Origin: Synechococcus sp. RedBA-s
GTDB taxonomy: Bacteria > Cyanobacteriota > Cyanobacteriia > PCC-6307 > Cyanobiaceae
Reading direction: 5' to 3'
DNA length: 62,882 nt
Assembly: GCF_024345495.1 (NCBI RefSeq)
Contig: NZ_JAGQBF010000017.1
Location: 1-62,882 of the forward strand
The position numbers were made by a program, and so were the translations under genes. Within the stretch, counting starts at the first letter, position 1. Each line of letters opens with the position of its first letter. Positions 55,465 to 62,882 of this stretch are shown here, in pieces. The notes beneath the pieces were generated by a model. The model saw nothing but the letters and a program-made list of their open reading frames with translations, ran no database searches and was not told where the DNA came from.

Positions 55465-56148
55465 CGCCCGGCACCTGTGCGCCCGGGTGGCGGCCAGCAA
55501 CCACTGGTGCCAGGCTTCGAGCCCGGCGCCGGAGCTAGCCGAGAGCTGAAACACCTCCGCCTCAGGATTGACGGCATGGATGTGCGCCTCGATGCGGCTC
55601 ACGTCGATGGAGAGGTAAGGGAGCAGATCCACCTTGGTGATCAGCACGCAATCAGCTTCCCGGAACATCACCGGATACTTGAGTGGCTTGTCCTCGCCTT
55701 CGGTGACACTGAGCAGGGCCACCTTGAGGTGCTCGCCCACCTCGAATTCAGCCGGGCAGACCAGGTTGCCCACGTTCTCCACCCAGAGCAGATCGAGATC
55801 GGCTGGGTTGAGCCGCGCCTGCAGTTGACGCAGGCCACCGCTCACCATCGCCGCATCCAGGTGGCAGGCGCGGCCGGTGGTGATCGGCACCACCGGCACC
55901 CCCACTGCTTCGAGGCGCTGGGCGTCGAGCTGGGTGGTCATGTCGCCCTCCAGCACCGCCATCTCCAGTTGTGGCGCCAACGCGGTGATCGTGCGCTCCA
56001 GCAGGGAGGTCTTGCCAGCGCCGGGGCTGCTCATCACATTGAGACAGAGCAGGTTCCAGGCCTCAAAGTGCTCACGGTTGTGCTCCGCCTGGTGCTGATT
56101 GGCGGCCAGCAGGTTGAGGCCGAGGGTGTCGCTGAGGGGCATGTGCAT
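55390..56148 (-). CDS. hypB: HypB-type nickel-insertion GTPase, fused at its 3' end to a GS relic
   Basis: A 252-residue SIMIBI GTPase delivering nickel, here likely to the guanidine hydrolase. The P-loop is in [17 protein letters not shown]. Other landmarks are [18 protein letters not shown], the metal-site motif [30 protein letters not shown] and the NKxD-type [11 protein letters not shown]. The N-terminal nickel-binding CxxC of E. coli HypB is absent. The normal end should be near [13 protein letters not shown]; the last 30 residues come from the glutamine synthetase remnant. ATG 56148 is 4 bases after hypA. Confidence 0.9.
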   Translation of the reverse strand: MHMPLSDTLGLNLLAANQHQAEHNREHFEAWNLLCLNVMSSPGAGKTSLLERTITALAPQLEMAVLEGDMTTQLDAQRLEAVGVPVVPITTGRACHLDAAMVSGGLRQLQARLNPADLDLLWVENVGNLVCPAEFEVGEHLKVALLSVTEGEDKPLKYPVMFREADCVLITKVDLLPYLSIDVSRIEAHIHAVNPEAEVFQLSASSGAGLEAWHQWLLAATRAHRCRAELDPGDPNLVNASGSAPSSGPSWA

Positions 56149-56152
56149 GGGA

Positions 56153-56545
56153 TCAGCGCGGGGGAACGGCGGCGGGTTGTGAGGTCTGGTGCGGCAGGCT
56201 GTAATCGACGGAGCGAATGCGCAGCTCACGGCCGCTCACGATCTCCTCCATGGGCCGATCGCAGCAGGGAGAGCGGTAGGCGCGCTCAGGGTCTGGGTGG
56301 TAGGCGCTGGAGCAGGCCAGGCAGCGGGCCCTGAGGGGAACGGACTCGATCTCGAGCGTTGAGCCATCGAGCCAGCTGCCCTGGACGGCGGCGGCGAAAG
56401 TGAAGCGCAGCGCCTCGGGCTCCACGCAGGTGAACTCACCCACCTGCAGATGCACGGCTGTCACCACGGGGGTCTGGGGCTCCTGCCCCCGCTTCCACTC
56501 CTGCAGGGAGAGCAGCAGGCATTTGGTCATGTCGACCTCATGCAT
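56153..56545 (-). CDS. hypA: HypA-type nickel metallochaperone
   Basis: A 130-residue nickel chaperone. The N-terminal [14 protein letters not shown] carries the nickel-binding His2 next to Met1. The zinc site is formed by [13 protein letters not shown] and [20 protein letters not shown], with two cysteine pairs. ATG 56545 lies 3 bases after the guanidine hydrolase stop and precedes hypB. It is apparently dedicated to the hydrolase rather than to hydrogenase, since no hydrogenase gene is seen here. Confidence 0.93.
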   Translation of the reverse strand: MHEVDMTKCLLLSLQEWKRGQEPQTPVVTAVHLQVGEFTCVEPEALRFTFAAAVQGSWLDGSTLEIESVPLRARCLACSSAYHPDPERAYRSPCCDRPMEEIVSGRELRIRSVDYSLPHQTSQPAAVPPR

Positions 56546-56548
56546 GAC

Positions 56549-57754
56549 CTATCTCCACTTCTGATCGACGGCCATGTTGCAGGCGTCGTGCAACCAGGCG
56601 GGCTTCTGCTTGCGGGGCAACTGGCCACTCACCACCAGGTGGGCCATCACATCGCAGATCACGCGGGTGGCCATCAGTGAGGTCATGTCGCTGATGTCGT
56701 AGGGGGGCGACACCTCCACCACCTCCAGGCCGCAGACCGGCACGTTGCGCACGATCAGCTCCAGCAACTTGAGCGCCTCGCGCGGCAGCAGCCCACCGGG
56801 TTCGGGCCAGCCGGTGCCGGGCACGAAGCCGGCGTCGATGCAGTCGATGTCGAAGGAGATGTACACACAATCAGTGCCATCGGTGGCGCGCTCAATCGCG
56901 AACCTGGCGGCCGCCTCGAGGCCCATGTCGCAGATGTCGGTGACGGTGAGCACGTTGGTGCCCCGTTCGCGGCAGACCTTCACCCCCTCCCGCGGCACCT
57001 GCCAGCCACCGATGCCCAGCTGCACCAGATTTTCGGCCGGCGCGTTGGCCATGTTGGTGGCATGGAACCAGGGGCAGGTGTGCATGCGCTCGTCGAGGTC
57101 GATCTCCTGGGTATCGACATGGCGATCGAAGTGGATGATGCCCACCTTCTTGTCGCCCAGGTGACGGCAGACGCCACGCACGGTGGGGAAGCCGATCGAA
57201 TGGTCGCCGCCAAGAATGATCGGGAACGCTCCACTGGCGAACACGTGCGCAACGCCCTTGGAGATCTGATCGAAGCTCTTCTCGTTGTTGGCGGGAATCG
57301 TGAAGATGTCGCCCACATCACAGAGCCGAATCGACTCGCGCAGGTCGACGCCCATCTCGTAGTTGTAGGGCGTGTAGAGCGCTGAAATGCGGCGGATGCC
57401 CTGGGGGCCGAAGCGGGTGCCGGGCCGGTAGGTGGTGCCGGAATCGTGGGGCACTCCCAGGATCGCCACATCGAACTCGCCGACGCGATTCACGTCCTCG
57501 ATGTAGGGCGCCTTCATGAAGGTGTTGATGCCCGCGTAGTGGGGCAACTCGCCGCGCGAGAAGGTGGAGATGCGCCGATCGACGATGCTCTCGGCGGCTT
57601 CAAGGCCAAAGCGCAGGCCCTGCTCCACCTCCTGCTGCCAGCCGGTGAGCGGCAGGCGGGCCTCCTTCTCGAGGGCCTCAGCGCCCTGGCGGCCAGCGGG
57701 CGGCGCCTGGGTACGACGGTCGAAGGCCCCTTCTGGGCCTGAAGATGCGGTCAT
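56549..57754 (-). CDS. gdmH: Guanidine hydrolase-type ureohydrolase (nickel-dependent)
   Basis: A 401-residue ureohydrolase, expected to convert guanidine to urea and ammonia. Metal ligands are H185, D210, H212, D214, D302 and D304 (GGDHSIGFP, HFDRHVDTQE, SFDIDCIDAG). The FDRHVD variant (usually DAH), GTGWPEPGG (usually GTGTPEPGG) and the long N-terminal region resemble the Synechocystis Sll1077 guanidine hydrolase group, as recalled. ATG 57754 lies 26 bases after the riboswitch. The module order riboswitch, hydrolase, hypA, hypB, importer strongly supports this over agmatinase. Confidence 0.93.
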   Translation of the reverse strand: MTASSGPEGAFDRRTQAPPAGRQGAEALEKEARLPLTGWQQEVEQGLRFGLEAAESIVDRRISTFSRGELPHYAGINTFMKAPYIEDVNRVGEFDVAILGVPHDSGTTYRPGTRFGPQGIRRISALYTPYNYEMGVDLRESIRLCDVGDIFTIPANNEKSFDQISKGVAHVFASGAFPIILGGDHSIGFPTVRGVCRHLGDKKVGIIHFDRHVDTQEIDLDERMHTCPWFHATNMANAPAENLVQLGIGGWQVPREGVKVCRERGTNVLTVTDICDMGLEAAARFAIERATDGTDCVYISFDIDCIDAGFVPGTGWPEPGGLLPREALKLLELIVRNVPVCGLEVVEVSPPYDISDMTSLMATRVICDVMAHLVVSGQLPRKQKPAWLHDACNMAVDQKWR

Positions 57755-57780
57755 GGCACAACACGGAGGTGGGGTTGCGG

Positions 57781-57905
57781 TCTCCCGGGCTTTTATCCCT
57801 CCGTGCAACCGGGTGACCCCGGTGAGCTTCTCTCGGACCAGACGCTGATTCCAGCTCGCCGAAGCGAACTGGCGTCAGCCGGAACCCTAGAAGCTGCTTC
57901 CGCAA
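57781..57905 (-). promoter_or_regulatory. Guanidine-I (ykkC class) riboswitch
   Basis: On the minus strand three conserved blocks of the ykkC aptamer appear in the right order: CTAGGGTTCC (57890 to 57881), CTGGTCCGAGAG (57841 to 57830) and GGGATAAAAGCCCGGGAGA (57799 to 57781), with an ACGG just before the last. It sits 26 bases before gdmH. The gene context points to the guanidine-sensing subtype rather than ppGpp or PRPP subtypes. Control is likely at translation or by an alternative helix with 57762-57769, since no T-run terminator is seen. Confidence 0.93.
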
Positions 57906-57937
57906 CTGAACTTTCACCCCATCACAGCGATGGAGTT

Positions 57938-57951
57938 GTGATGGTTGCTAC
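57938..57951 (-). promoter_or_regulatory. Weak NtcA-like site upstream of the riboswitch
   Basis: The minus strand reads GTA, 8 bases, CAC (consensus GTAN8TAC; 5 of 6 match). A poor -10 (GAAAGT) lies 22 bases downstream and would place transcription start near 57903, at the aptamer 5' end. The fit is suggestive only. Confidence 0.25.
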
Positions 57952-58118
57952 CAGAGAGTGAATCCCAGGTCTGGATCGGTTGACTGGAAGGGAGCACACA
58001 CGAGCACAGATACATCACGAAATACTCTTGAAACCCGGAACGATTTCAAGAAAGACTGCACCCGAACCAGAAGATCTAGCCTGACTGGCCCAAACACTGT
58101 GCCCTGGGAGCAACAACC

Positions 58119-59099
58119 GTGCGAGCCGTTGTTTATGAGCGCTACGGACCACCTGAAGTGCTTCATCTCACAGAGGTGTCCACTCCTATCCCCGCAGCCC
58201 ATGAGGTCTTGATCCAGGTCAGGGCCACCACGGTGAGCTCCGGCGACTGGAGGGTCCGCAGCCTGGAGGTGCCCGCCGGTTTCGGGCTGATCATCCGCCT
58301 GGTATTCGGCTTTTCCAGACCAAAGCAACCGATTCTGGGCAGTGAGCTGGCCGGTGTCGTCGAAGCGGTGGGCAGCGATGTGAGCCGCTTCAGGCCGGGT
58401 GATCCACTGGTGGCCTTCAGCGACTCCGCCATGGGCTGCCACGCGGAGTACATCTGCCTGCCGGAGGATGGCCAGCTGGCCCGCAAGCCCTCCAACCTCA
58501 ACTTCCATGAAGCCGCCGCGCTCTGCTTCGGAGGCACCACGGCCCTCGCGGTCCTGCGCCAGGCCAAGGTTCAGCCTGGAGAGCGGGTCTTGATCAACGG
58601 CGCCTCAGGCAGCGTCGGCACAGCGACGGTACAGCTGGCCTGTCACCTGGGTGCCGACGTGATCGGGGTGTGCAGCTCAGCCAACCAGGATCTCGTCCAC
58701 TCCCTCGGGGCCAGCCAGGTGATCGATTACCAGCAAACTGATTTCAGCCAATGCGGTGACACCTACGACGTGATCATCGACACAGCTGGCACCGCACCCT
58801 TTGCCCGCAGCCGCCGCTGCCTGAGGCCAGGGGGCCGTCTGGTGCTGCTGCAGGCGGGGCTGGGCGCCATGCTGCTCAGCCCCTGGCAGACAGTCAGCAG
58901 CAACATGACCGTGATCGCCGGTCCCCTGAACGTGAAAGCCGGTGACGTGCGTCAACTCGCGGAGCTGGCCGAAGCCGGGATCTACAGGCCCGTGATCGAC
59001 CGCCACTACCCGCTGGAGCAGATCGTGGCTGCCCACCGCTATGTCGACAGTGGGCGCAAGACAGGCAATGTGGTGATCACGATGGATCCTGAGGGCTGA
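58119..59099 (+). CDS. Zinc-independent MDR-family NAD(P) oxidoreductase (quinone reductase-like)
   Basis: A 326-residue medium-chain reductase. The N-terminus MRAVVYERYGPPEVLHLTEV is typical of quinone oxidoreductase-like members, and no catalytic zinc cysteine is seen. The NADPH-binding motif is GASGSVGTATVQLACHLGAD. GSELAGVVEAVGSDVSRFRP and a conserved C-terminal DSGRKTGNVVITM also fit. The GTG start is at 58119. It is divergent from the riboswitch-led operon. The substrate is unknown. Its 3' end overlaps the convergent mutarotase gene by 23 bases. Confidence 0.9.
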   Translation: MRAVVYERYGPPEVLHLTEVSTPIPAAHEVLIQVRATTVSSGDWRVRSLEVPAGFGLIIRLVFGFSRPKQPILGSELAGVVEAVGSDVSRFRPGDPLVAFSDSAMGCHAEYICLPEDGQLARKPSNLNFHEAAALCFGGTTALAVLRQAKVQPGERVLINGASGSVGTATVQLACHLGADVIGVCSSANQDLVHSLGASQVIDYQQTDFSQCGDTYDVIIDTAGTAPFARSRRCLRPGGRLVLLQAGLGAMLLSPWQTVSSNMTVIAGPLNVKAGDVRQLAELAEAGIYRPVIDRHYPLEQIVAAHRYVDSGRKTGNVVITMDPEG

Positions 59100-59958
59100 T
59101 CCCGGAAGCCTCGATCAGTTGATAGCGGCAAGCCAGCCGGCAGGTCTGGCCGGGGGCCACCTCCAGCCGGCGCTCACCGCTCACCAGGGCACCGCGGGGT
59201 GCCGTCCAGGGCTCCAGGCAGACCATGGGGCGGGGTGGATCACTCCAGACCACCGCCAGATCGAAGGGGGCTTCCGCCTGTAGCTCCAGGGCCAGCCCGC
59301 TGCCTCGATCGAGCAAGCGCACCGCAGCACCCGGCTGCGCCAGCAAATCCACCCCCTGCTCCAGCCGCTCCAGCAGCGGGGCGGTGGCGGCGGGAGCCAT
59401 GGTGCCGTGATCGAAGCACTGCTCCGGCAATCCCTCCAGCGCCGCCGCCGCCAGGGAACTGAGGGCGAAGTATGGATGCAGGCCGAAGGCGAACGGCAGC
59501 GGCTGCGGCCCGGGGTTGTGCAGCAGCACCGCGATCGCCAGGGCTCCAGGCTGGGGGCTCAATTCCAGCTGCAGCCGGAAGGGGAAGGGGAACATCGCCA
59601 GGCTGGCGGGGCTGGCGCCCAGGCTCAGACGCACGCCCACAGCCCCCGGCAACTCCTCCAGCTCCCAGGGCAGATCCCGGGCAAAGCCGTGCTGCTGGAG
59701 CGTGAAGTTCCCCTGGGGAAGGGGCAGCTGATCAGCCGGGAGGTTGCCGCAGATCGGGAACAGCACCGGCATGCCTCCCCGCACCGAGAGAGCCGGATCG
59801 GCAAAGCGAGCCTCATCGAGGTAGAGCAGCTCACGGCCGTTGCAACGCCAGCCGCTGAGCAGCCCGCCGCGCTCCGGCACCAGCCGCAGGAGATCGCCAT
59901 CGGCTGCAGTGCTGAACTCCCAGTGGGGATATGGCGTGGTGCGGTGGGTCAGGGGCAT
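59077..59958 (-). CDS. Aldose 1-epimerase (mutarotase) family protein
   Basis: A 293-residue beta-sandwich sugar epimerase-like protein, possibly acting on glucose-6-phosphate-type sugars. The key phrases are MPVLFPICGNLPADQL, QQHGFARDLPWELEELPG (with the arginine/histidine near the active site), FAFGLHPYFALSSL and MVCLEPWTAPRGALVSGE. ATG 59958 lies about 9 residues before HWEFSTAADGDLLRLVPERG. It is convergent with the MDR gene and followed on its left by nothing in this operon. The hydrolase gene is just upstream. Confidence 0.88.
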   Translation of the reverse strand: MPLTHRTTPYPHWEFSTAADGDLLRLVPERGGLLSGWRCNGRELLYLDEARFADPALSVRGGMPVLFPICGNLPADQLPLPQGNFTLQQHGFARDLPWELEELPGAVGVRLSLGASPASLAMFPFPFRLQLELSPQPGALAIAVLLHNPGPQPLPFAFGLHPYFALSSLAAAALEGLPEQCFDHGTMAPAATAPLLERLEQGVDLLAQPGAAVRLLDRGSGLALELQAEAPFDLAVVWSDPPRPMVCLEPWTAPRGALVSGERRLEVAPGQTCRLACRYQLIEASGISPQDPS

Positions 59959-59964
59959 GGCACC

Positions 59965-60882
59965 TCAGGCATCCGGCAGGCTCGAGAGCCACTCCAGCAG
60001 GGCAGCGTTCACCTGCTCGGGCACTTCATCATGGGGGCAATGGCCGGCGTCGAGCACCACCTCAGTGGTGGCCGCTGGGGAGTGGCGCTGGAAGGCGGCA
60101 CGGCGCCCGGCGGCGTTGATCCAGGGGTCGCGGATGCCCCAGAGCAGCAGCAGGGGCACCTGGAGCTGGGCAAAGAGTTCATCGAGAGGCTGGCCGCGGG
60201 GAATGTCAAAGACCGTGCGAAACACCCCAAAGGCGCCGGGGTCCAGCGACGGCCGCCGGATCGCCTCCACCAGCTCCTCATCCACGTTGGTGCGATCGAT
60301 GTAGACCTGATTGAGGGTGCGCCGAATCGTGGCCGGACGGCGCAGGTTCTCGAACAGCAGCCGCTGCAGCACCGGACTGCGCAACAGGGCAGCGCCGATC
60401 GTGCGCTTGGTGATGGCTCCCCAGCCGCTGGGTTCGGCCTGCTCGTCGCTGAAGGGACCGGCGGCATTGATCAGCACCACCCCGGCCGCCTCGCCGCCCA
60501 GGGCCACCCCCGCCGCCAGGGCCGCAAAGCCGCCGAGGGAATTGCCCACCAGCACCGTGGGTCGCCCGATCCGCTCACGCACATAGGCCACCAGCTGGTC
60601 ACGCCACAGCCCGCCGCCGTAGGGCAGCCCCTCGGCCTTGGCACTGCGGCCAAAACCCAACAGATCGACAGCATGCACCTCATGGCGCTCGCCCAGCGCC
60701 GGGATGTTGTAGCGCCAGTGGTCAGTGGAGGCGCCGAAGCCATGCACCAGCAGCACGGCCGGGCCCTGGGGCTGCGGCGGTCGGCAGGCCAGGGCATGGA
60801 CCCCATGGCCTGCATGGATCCAGGGCTCAGAACAGGGGCCGATCAACGCAGCTGTGGCTTGGTCGTCGATGCTAGGGATCAC
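59965..60882 (-). CDS. Alpha/beta hydrolase
   Basis: A 305-residue alpha/beta-fold hydrolase. The oxyanion segment is VLLVHGFGASTDHWRYNIPA, the nucleophile elbow LVGNSLGGFAALAAGVAL, the aspartate is in LLLWGIRDPWINAAG and the histidine in LDAGHCPHDEVPEQV, so the triad is intact. The family is close to the cyanobacterial and chloroplast alpha/beta hydrolases linked to lipid or pheophytin-type esters, but the substrate is not identifiable. ATG 60882 is 17 bases from the divergent small membrane gene. Confidence 0.88.
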   Translation of the reverse strand: MIPSIDDQATAALIGPCSEPWIHAGHGVHALACRPPQPQGPAVLLVHGFGASTDHWRYNIPALGERHEVHAVDLLGFGRSAKAEGLPYGGGLWRDQLVAYVRERIGRPTVLVGNSLGGFAALAAGVALGGEAAGVVLINAAGPFSDEQAEPSGWGAITKRTIGAALLRSPVLQRLLFENLRRPATIRRTLNQVYIDRTNVDEELVEAIRRPSLDPGAFGVFRTVFDIPRGQPLDELFAQLQVPLLLLWGIRDPWINAAGRRAAFQRHSPAATTEVVLDAGHCPHDEVPEQVNAALLEWLSSLPDA

Positions 60883-60899
60883 TTCGGGGGGTTCGCTCC

Positions 60900-61202
60900 G
60901 TGCTCGACTGGTCCAGCCTGCTGCCGGGGACGGCCCTCTGGGCTCTGGCGTTGTACCTGCCCCTCTCCTTGCCGCTGGCCCGGCTGGAGGAGGCTCTCAG
61001 CGAGGGGCCGCTCTCGGAGGGGCTGCGTCAGATCATGCTGGTGACGAGCAGCGTGCTGCTGGCCTTTGCGGTGGGGGCGATCACTCAGCTCATGCTGAGC
61101 CTGGTCCTCAGCCCCAGCTGGGCCGCCAGCCTCGGGCTGATGGCGGTGCTGGCTGGAGCGTTCTGGGCGGTGGCCTCCTCCAGCCGCAACGACGAAGGCT
61201 GA
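60900..61202 (+). CDS. Small integral membrane protein, unrecognised
   Basis: A 100-residue protein from GTG 60900 with about three hydrophobic segments: LLPGTALWALALYLPLSLPL, MLVTSSVLLAFAVGAITQLM and AASLGLMAVLAGAFWAVA. Charged residues lie in the loop between the first two (ARLEEALSEGPLSEGLRQ). No conserved motif is recognised. It is divergent from the hydrolase and convergent with the antiporter. Confidence 0.65.
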   Translation: MLDWSSLLPGTALWALALYLPLSLPLARLEEALSEGPLSEGLRQIMLVTSSVLLAFAVGAITQLMLSLVLSPSWAASLGLMAVLAGAFWAVASSSRNDEG

Positions 61203-61253
61203 GCGCCACTGAGCACCCATTGAGCCCAACAGACGATGGGACACTTGGGGCTC

Positions 61254-62591
61254 TCAGGCCAACTGCTCGGCCAGCTTCTCCTCGCGGCTGAGCACCAGCC
61301 GCAGCAAGATCGGCGAGAGGAAGGTGGTGCCGATCACCATCAGCAGAATCGCCGCCTCAAGGGCCGGAGTGAGCAGCCCGGCCTGGGTGCCCAGACCCAG
61401 GAAGATCAGGCCCACTTCACCGCGGGGCATCATGCCCAGACCCACCACCAAGCGGTTGGTCTTTTCCTTGCTGACGTAGGTCCAGCCGGCGGCCACCTTG
61501 CCGATGATCGCCACCACCAGCAGGAAGGCGGCCATCACCAGGCCGGGACGGTTGGCCGGATCCATCGGGTTGAGCACGGAGAGATCCATGCTGGTGCCGA
61601 TCAGGACGAAGAAGATGGTGGCGAACAGGGACACCAGAGGCTTGACCGTTTCCTGAATCGCGTGGGTGTGGCGGGAGCCACTCAGGATCAGGCCGGCGGC
61701 AAAGGCACCCAGAGCCGCTTCCAGGCCGATGGCCTGGGCGGCGAAGCAGCAGAGGCAGAGCACTACGAACGAGGCGACAACCACCTCACCAGGGGCCTTG
61801 AGCCGATCCAGCAGCCAGTCGAAGGCGGGAGCGGCGGTGCGGCTGAGAAACAGTGACAGGGCCACGAACAGGGCTGCGGCGATCAGCAGCTTGACGATCG
61901 GTCCCATCTCCAGGGCGCCGCCGCCGGCCACGGCCACCACCACCGCCAGGATCACGATGCCGAGGATGTCATCGAGCACGGCGGCGCCGATGACGGTCTG
62001 GCCTTCGCGGGTCTTGAGGTACTTGAGCTCGCCGAAGACACTGGCGGTAATGCCGATGCTGGTGGCGGTCATCGCCGCACCCGCGAAGATCGCCGGAATC
62101 AGCGGCACGTGGAACAAATAGAGCAGCCCGAAGGTGCCCATGGCAAAGGGCAGCACCACACCGGTGACGGCCACCGTGGTGGCCTGGGCACCCACCGCCA
62201 CCAGCTCATCGAGCTCGCTCTCGAGACCCGTGAGGAACAGCAGGGCGAACAAACCCAGGGTGGCCACCGACTGGAGATTGGGGAAGGTCTCGATGTAGAT
62301 CGACTCCACCGCACTGGGCGACAACGACGAAAGGGAGGCCACCGTGGAGGTGAACCAGTTGCTCAGCTCAGCGCCAGTTTCGGGAGGAAGGATCAGATGC
62401 AGGCCGGAGAGGCCGATCAGTACCCCCGCCACCAGCTCGCCAAGGATGGTGGGGAGCTGCAGCCGCACCATCAGCTCAGCCAAGGTGCGAGCGGCCAGGA
62501 AGATCAGCAGAAAACGGCCCACCCCAATCAGGGTTTCGGCCACCTCCACGTTGTGGTTGCCGATTTCGAGCAGCAGGGTCGGGAAGGTCAT
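61254..62591 (-). CDS. CPA2-type Na+/H+ antiporter (NhaS3-like)
   Basis: A 445-residue cation:proton antiporter with about 12 membrane segments. The landmarks are LQLPTILGELVAGVLIGLSG, ALLFLTGLESELDELV, ITASVFGELKYLKTREGQ, VIGAAVLDDILGIVILAV (the paired aspartates of the ion site) and MMPRGEVGLIFLGLGTQAG. This resembles Synechocystis NhaS3, a thylakoid antiporter. ATG 62591 is used. It probably balances Na+/K+ and pH at a membrane. No regulatory C-terminal domain (TrkA-N) is seen. Confidence 0.92.
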   Translation of the reverse strand: MTFPTLLLEIGNHNVEVAETLIGVGRFLLIFLAARTLAELMVRLQLPTILGELVAGVLIGLSGLHLILPPETGAELSNWFTSTVASLSSLSPSAVESIYIETFPNLQSVATLGLFALLFLTGLESELDELVAVGAQATTVAVTGVVLPFAMGTFGLLYLFHVPLIPAIFAGAAMTATSIGITASVFGELKYLKTREGQTVIGAAVLDDILGIVILAVVVAVAGGGALEMGPIVKLLIAAALFVALSLFLSRTAAPAFDWLLDRLKAPGEVVVASFVVLCLCCFAAQAIGLEAALGAFAAGLILSGSRHTHAIQETVKPLVSLFATIFFVLIGTSMDLSVLNPMDPANRPGLVMAAFLLVVAIIGKVAAGWTYVSKEKTNRLVVGLGMMPRGEVGLIFLGLGTQAGLLTPALEAAILLMVIGTTFLSPILLRLVLSREEKLAEQLA

Positions 62592-62882
62592 GAAGGCTGA
62601 GGTCTCGGCACTTGGCTGGTGTTGGGCGCGACGTTAAACGGGATCTGCCGCCCGGATTGGGATCCATCCAGACTGCTCTTTGACCCCCATCAGTGAATCC
62701 ACACCAAACGGCCCGCACTCAGGCCCGCGTCGAGCGGCCTAAACCGCCTCCGATTCGTCCACCACGAAACTGAGCCAGACTTGCCGTGGACACAGATCGG
62801 ACCGGCAACGCTTTATTTGAGCCGACCGTTTTTCAGCCTCGCCGCCCCCTTCCCCTTCGCCCCGCCCCCATGACCGACGCTC
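62592..62882. other. Right-end intergenic region
   Basis: About 290 bases upstream of the antiporter and running to the window edge. An ATG at 62870 opens a possible plus-strand gene (MTDA...) that continues outside, but 13 bases are too few to identify it. Some AT-rich stretches around 62810-62830 could hold a promoter. Confidence 0.4.

Noticed and set aside
56549-57808. Annotating the 401-residue ureohydrolase as agmatinase (speB)
   Set aside because: Riboswitch, HypA/HypB genes and motif variants fit guanidine hydrolase; speB exists at 39503-40423.

Overview
The window is GC-rich cyanobacterial chromosome. Photosystem II (psbEFLJ, ycf48, rubA), NDH-1 (ndhC-K-J), magnesium chelatase ChlD, the orange carotenoid protein with its ketolase and recovery protein, and cyAbrB all point to a cyanobacterium. 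The compact layout, high GC and many GTG/TTG starts suggest a Cyanobium/Synechococcus-type picocyanobacterium; this lineage call is inference. No phage, transposase or CRISPR array was seen.

Layout. 1-7.6 kb: a carotenoid oxygenase and a 1,785-residue signalling protein (kinase-like, AAA-type ATPase, GAF and adenylate cyclase domains). 7.9-10.8 kb: a methyltransferase, flavoprotein and type III polyketide synthase in overlapping reading frames, resembling phenolic-lipid (alkylresorcinol) clusters. 10.8-13.8 kb: small conserved genes, a PPC-glutaredoxin fusion and a decayed epimerase. 13.9-16.0 kb: OCP-CrtW-FRP photoprotection genes. 16-21.5 kb: chlD, an MCE/ABC lipid-transport pair and YvcK. 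21.5-25.5 kb: ndhC-K-J facing rubA-ycf48-psbE-F-L-J, closed by a strong terminator. 25.6-29 kb: UDP-glucose to UDP-glucuronate to UDP-xylose/UDP-galacturonate enzymes. 29-38.6 kb: hisS, queE, a VapBC-type toxin-antitoxin pair, pyrG, dps, a sigma factor, aspS and gcvT, all on the minus strand. 38.7-46.3 kb: small regulators, speB-speE, an exported beta-carbonic anhydrase, arfB, mazG, tRNA-Val and cyAbrB. 46.6-51.7 kb: a GNAT enzyme, then MlaE-like, MCE, KirBac and DCC genes in overlapping frames, and a tandem gamma-glutamylcyclotransferase. 51.7-52.2 kb: the remnant of an MgtA-type ATPase. 52.5-57.9 kb: the guanidine module. 58-62.6 kb: oxidoreductase, mutarotase, hydrolase and Na+/H+ antiporter genes.

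The most coherent system is the guanidine module on the minus strand. A guanidine-I (ykkC) riboswitch leads into a ureohydrolase of the nickel-dependent guanidine hydrolase type, then HypA and HypB nickel chaperones, and then a lipoprotein-permease-ATPase importer. The 3' end of hypB runs into a frameshifted and truncated glutamine synthetase remnant, so an extra nitrogen-assimilation gene seems to have been lost between hypB and the transporter. The parts are known families; the merger scar, a possible alternative helix downstream of the aptamer and a weak NtcA-like site are the local novelties.

Start codons are uncertain for several genes and were chosen from family alignments recalled from memory, overlaps and ribosome-binding sites. 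No database search was possible.
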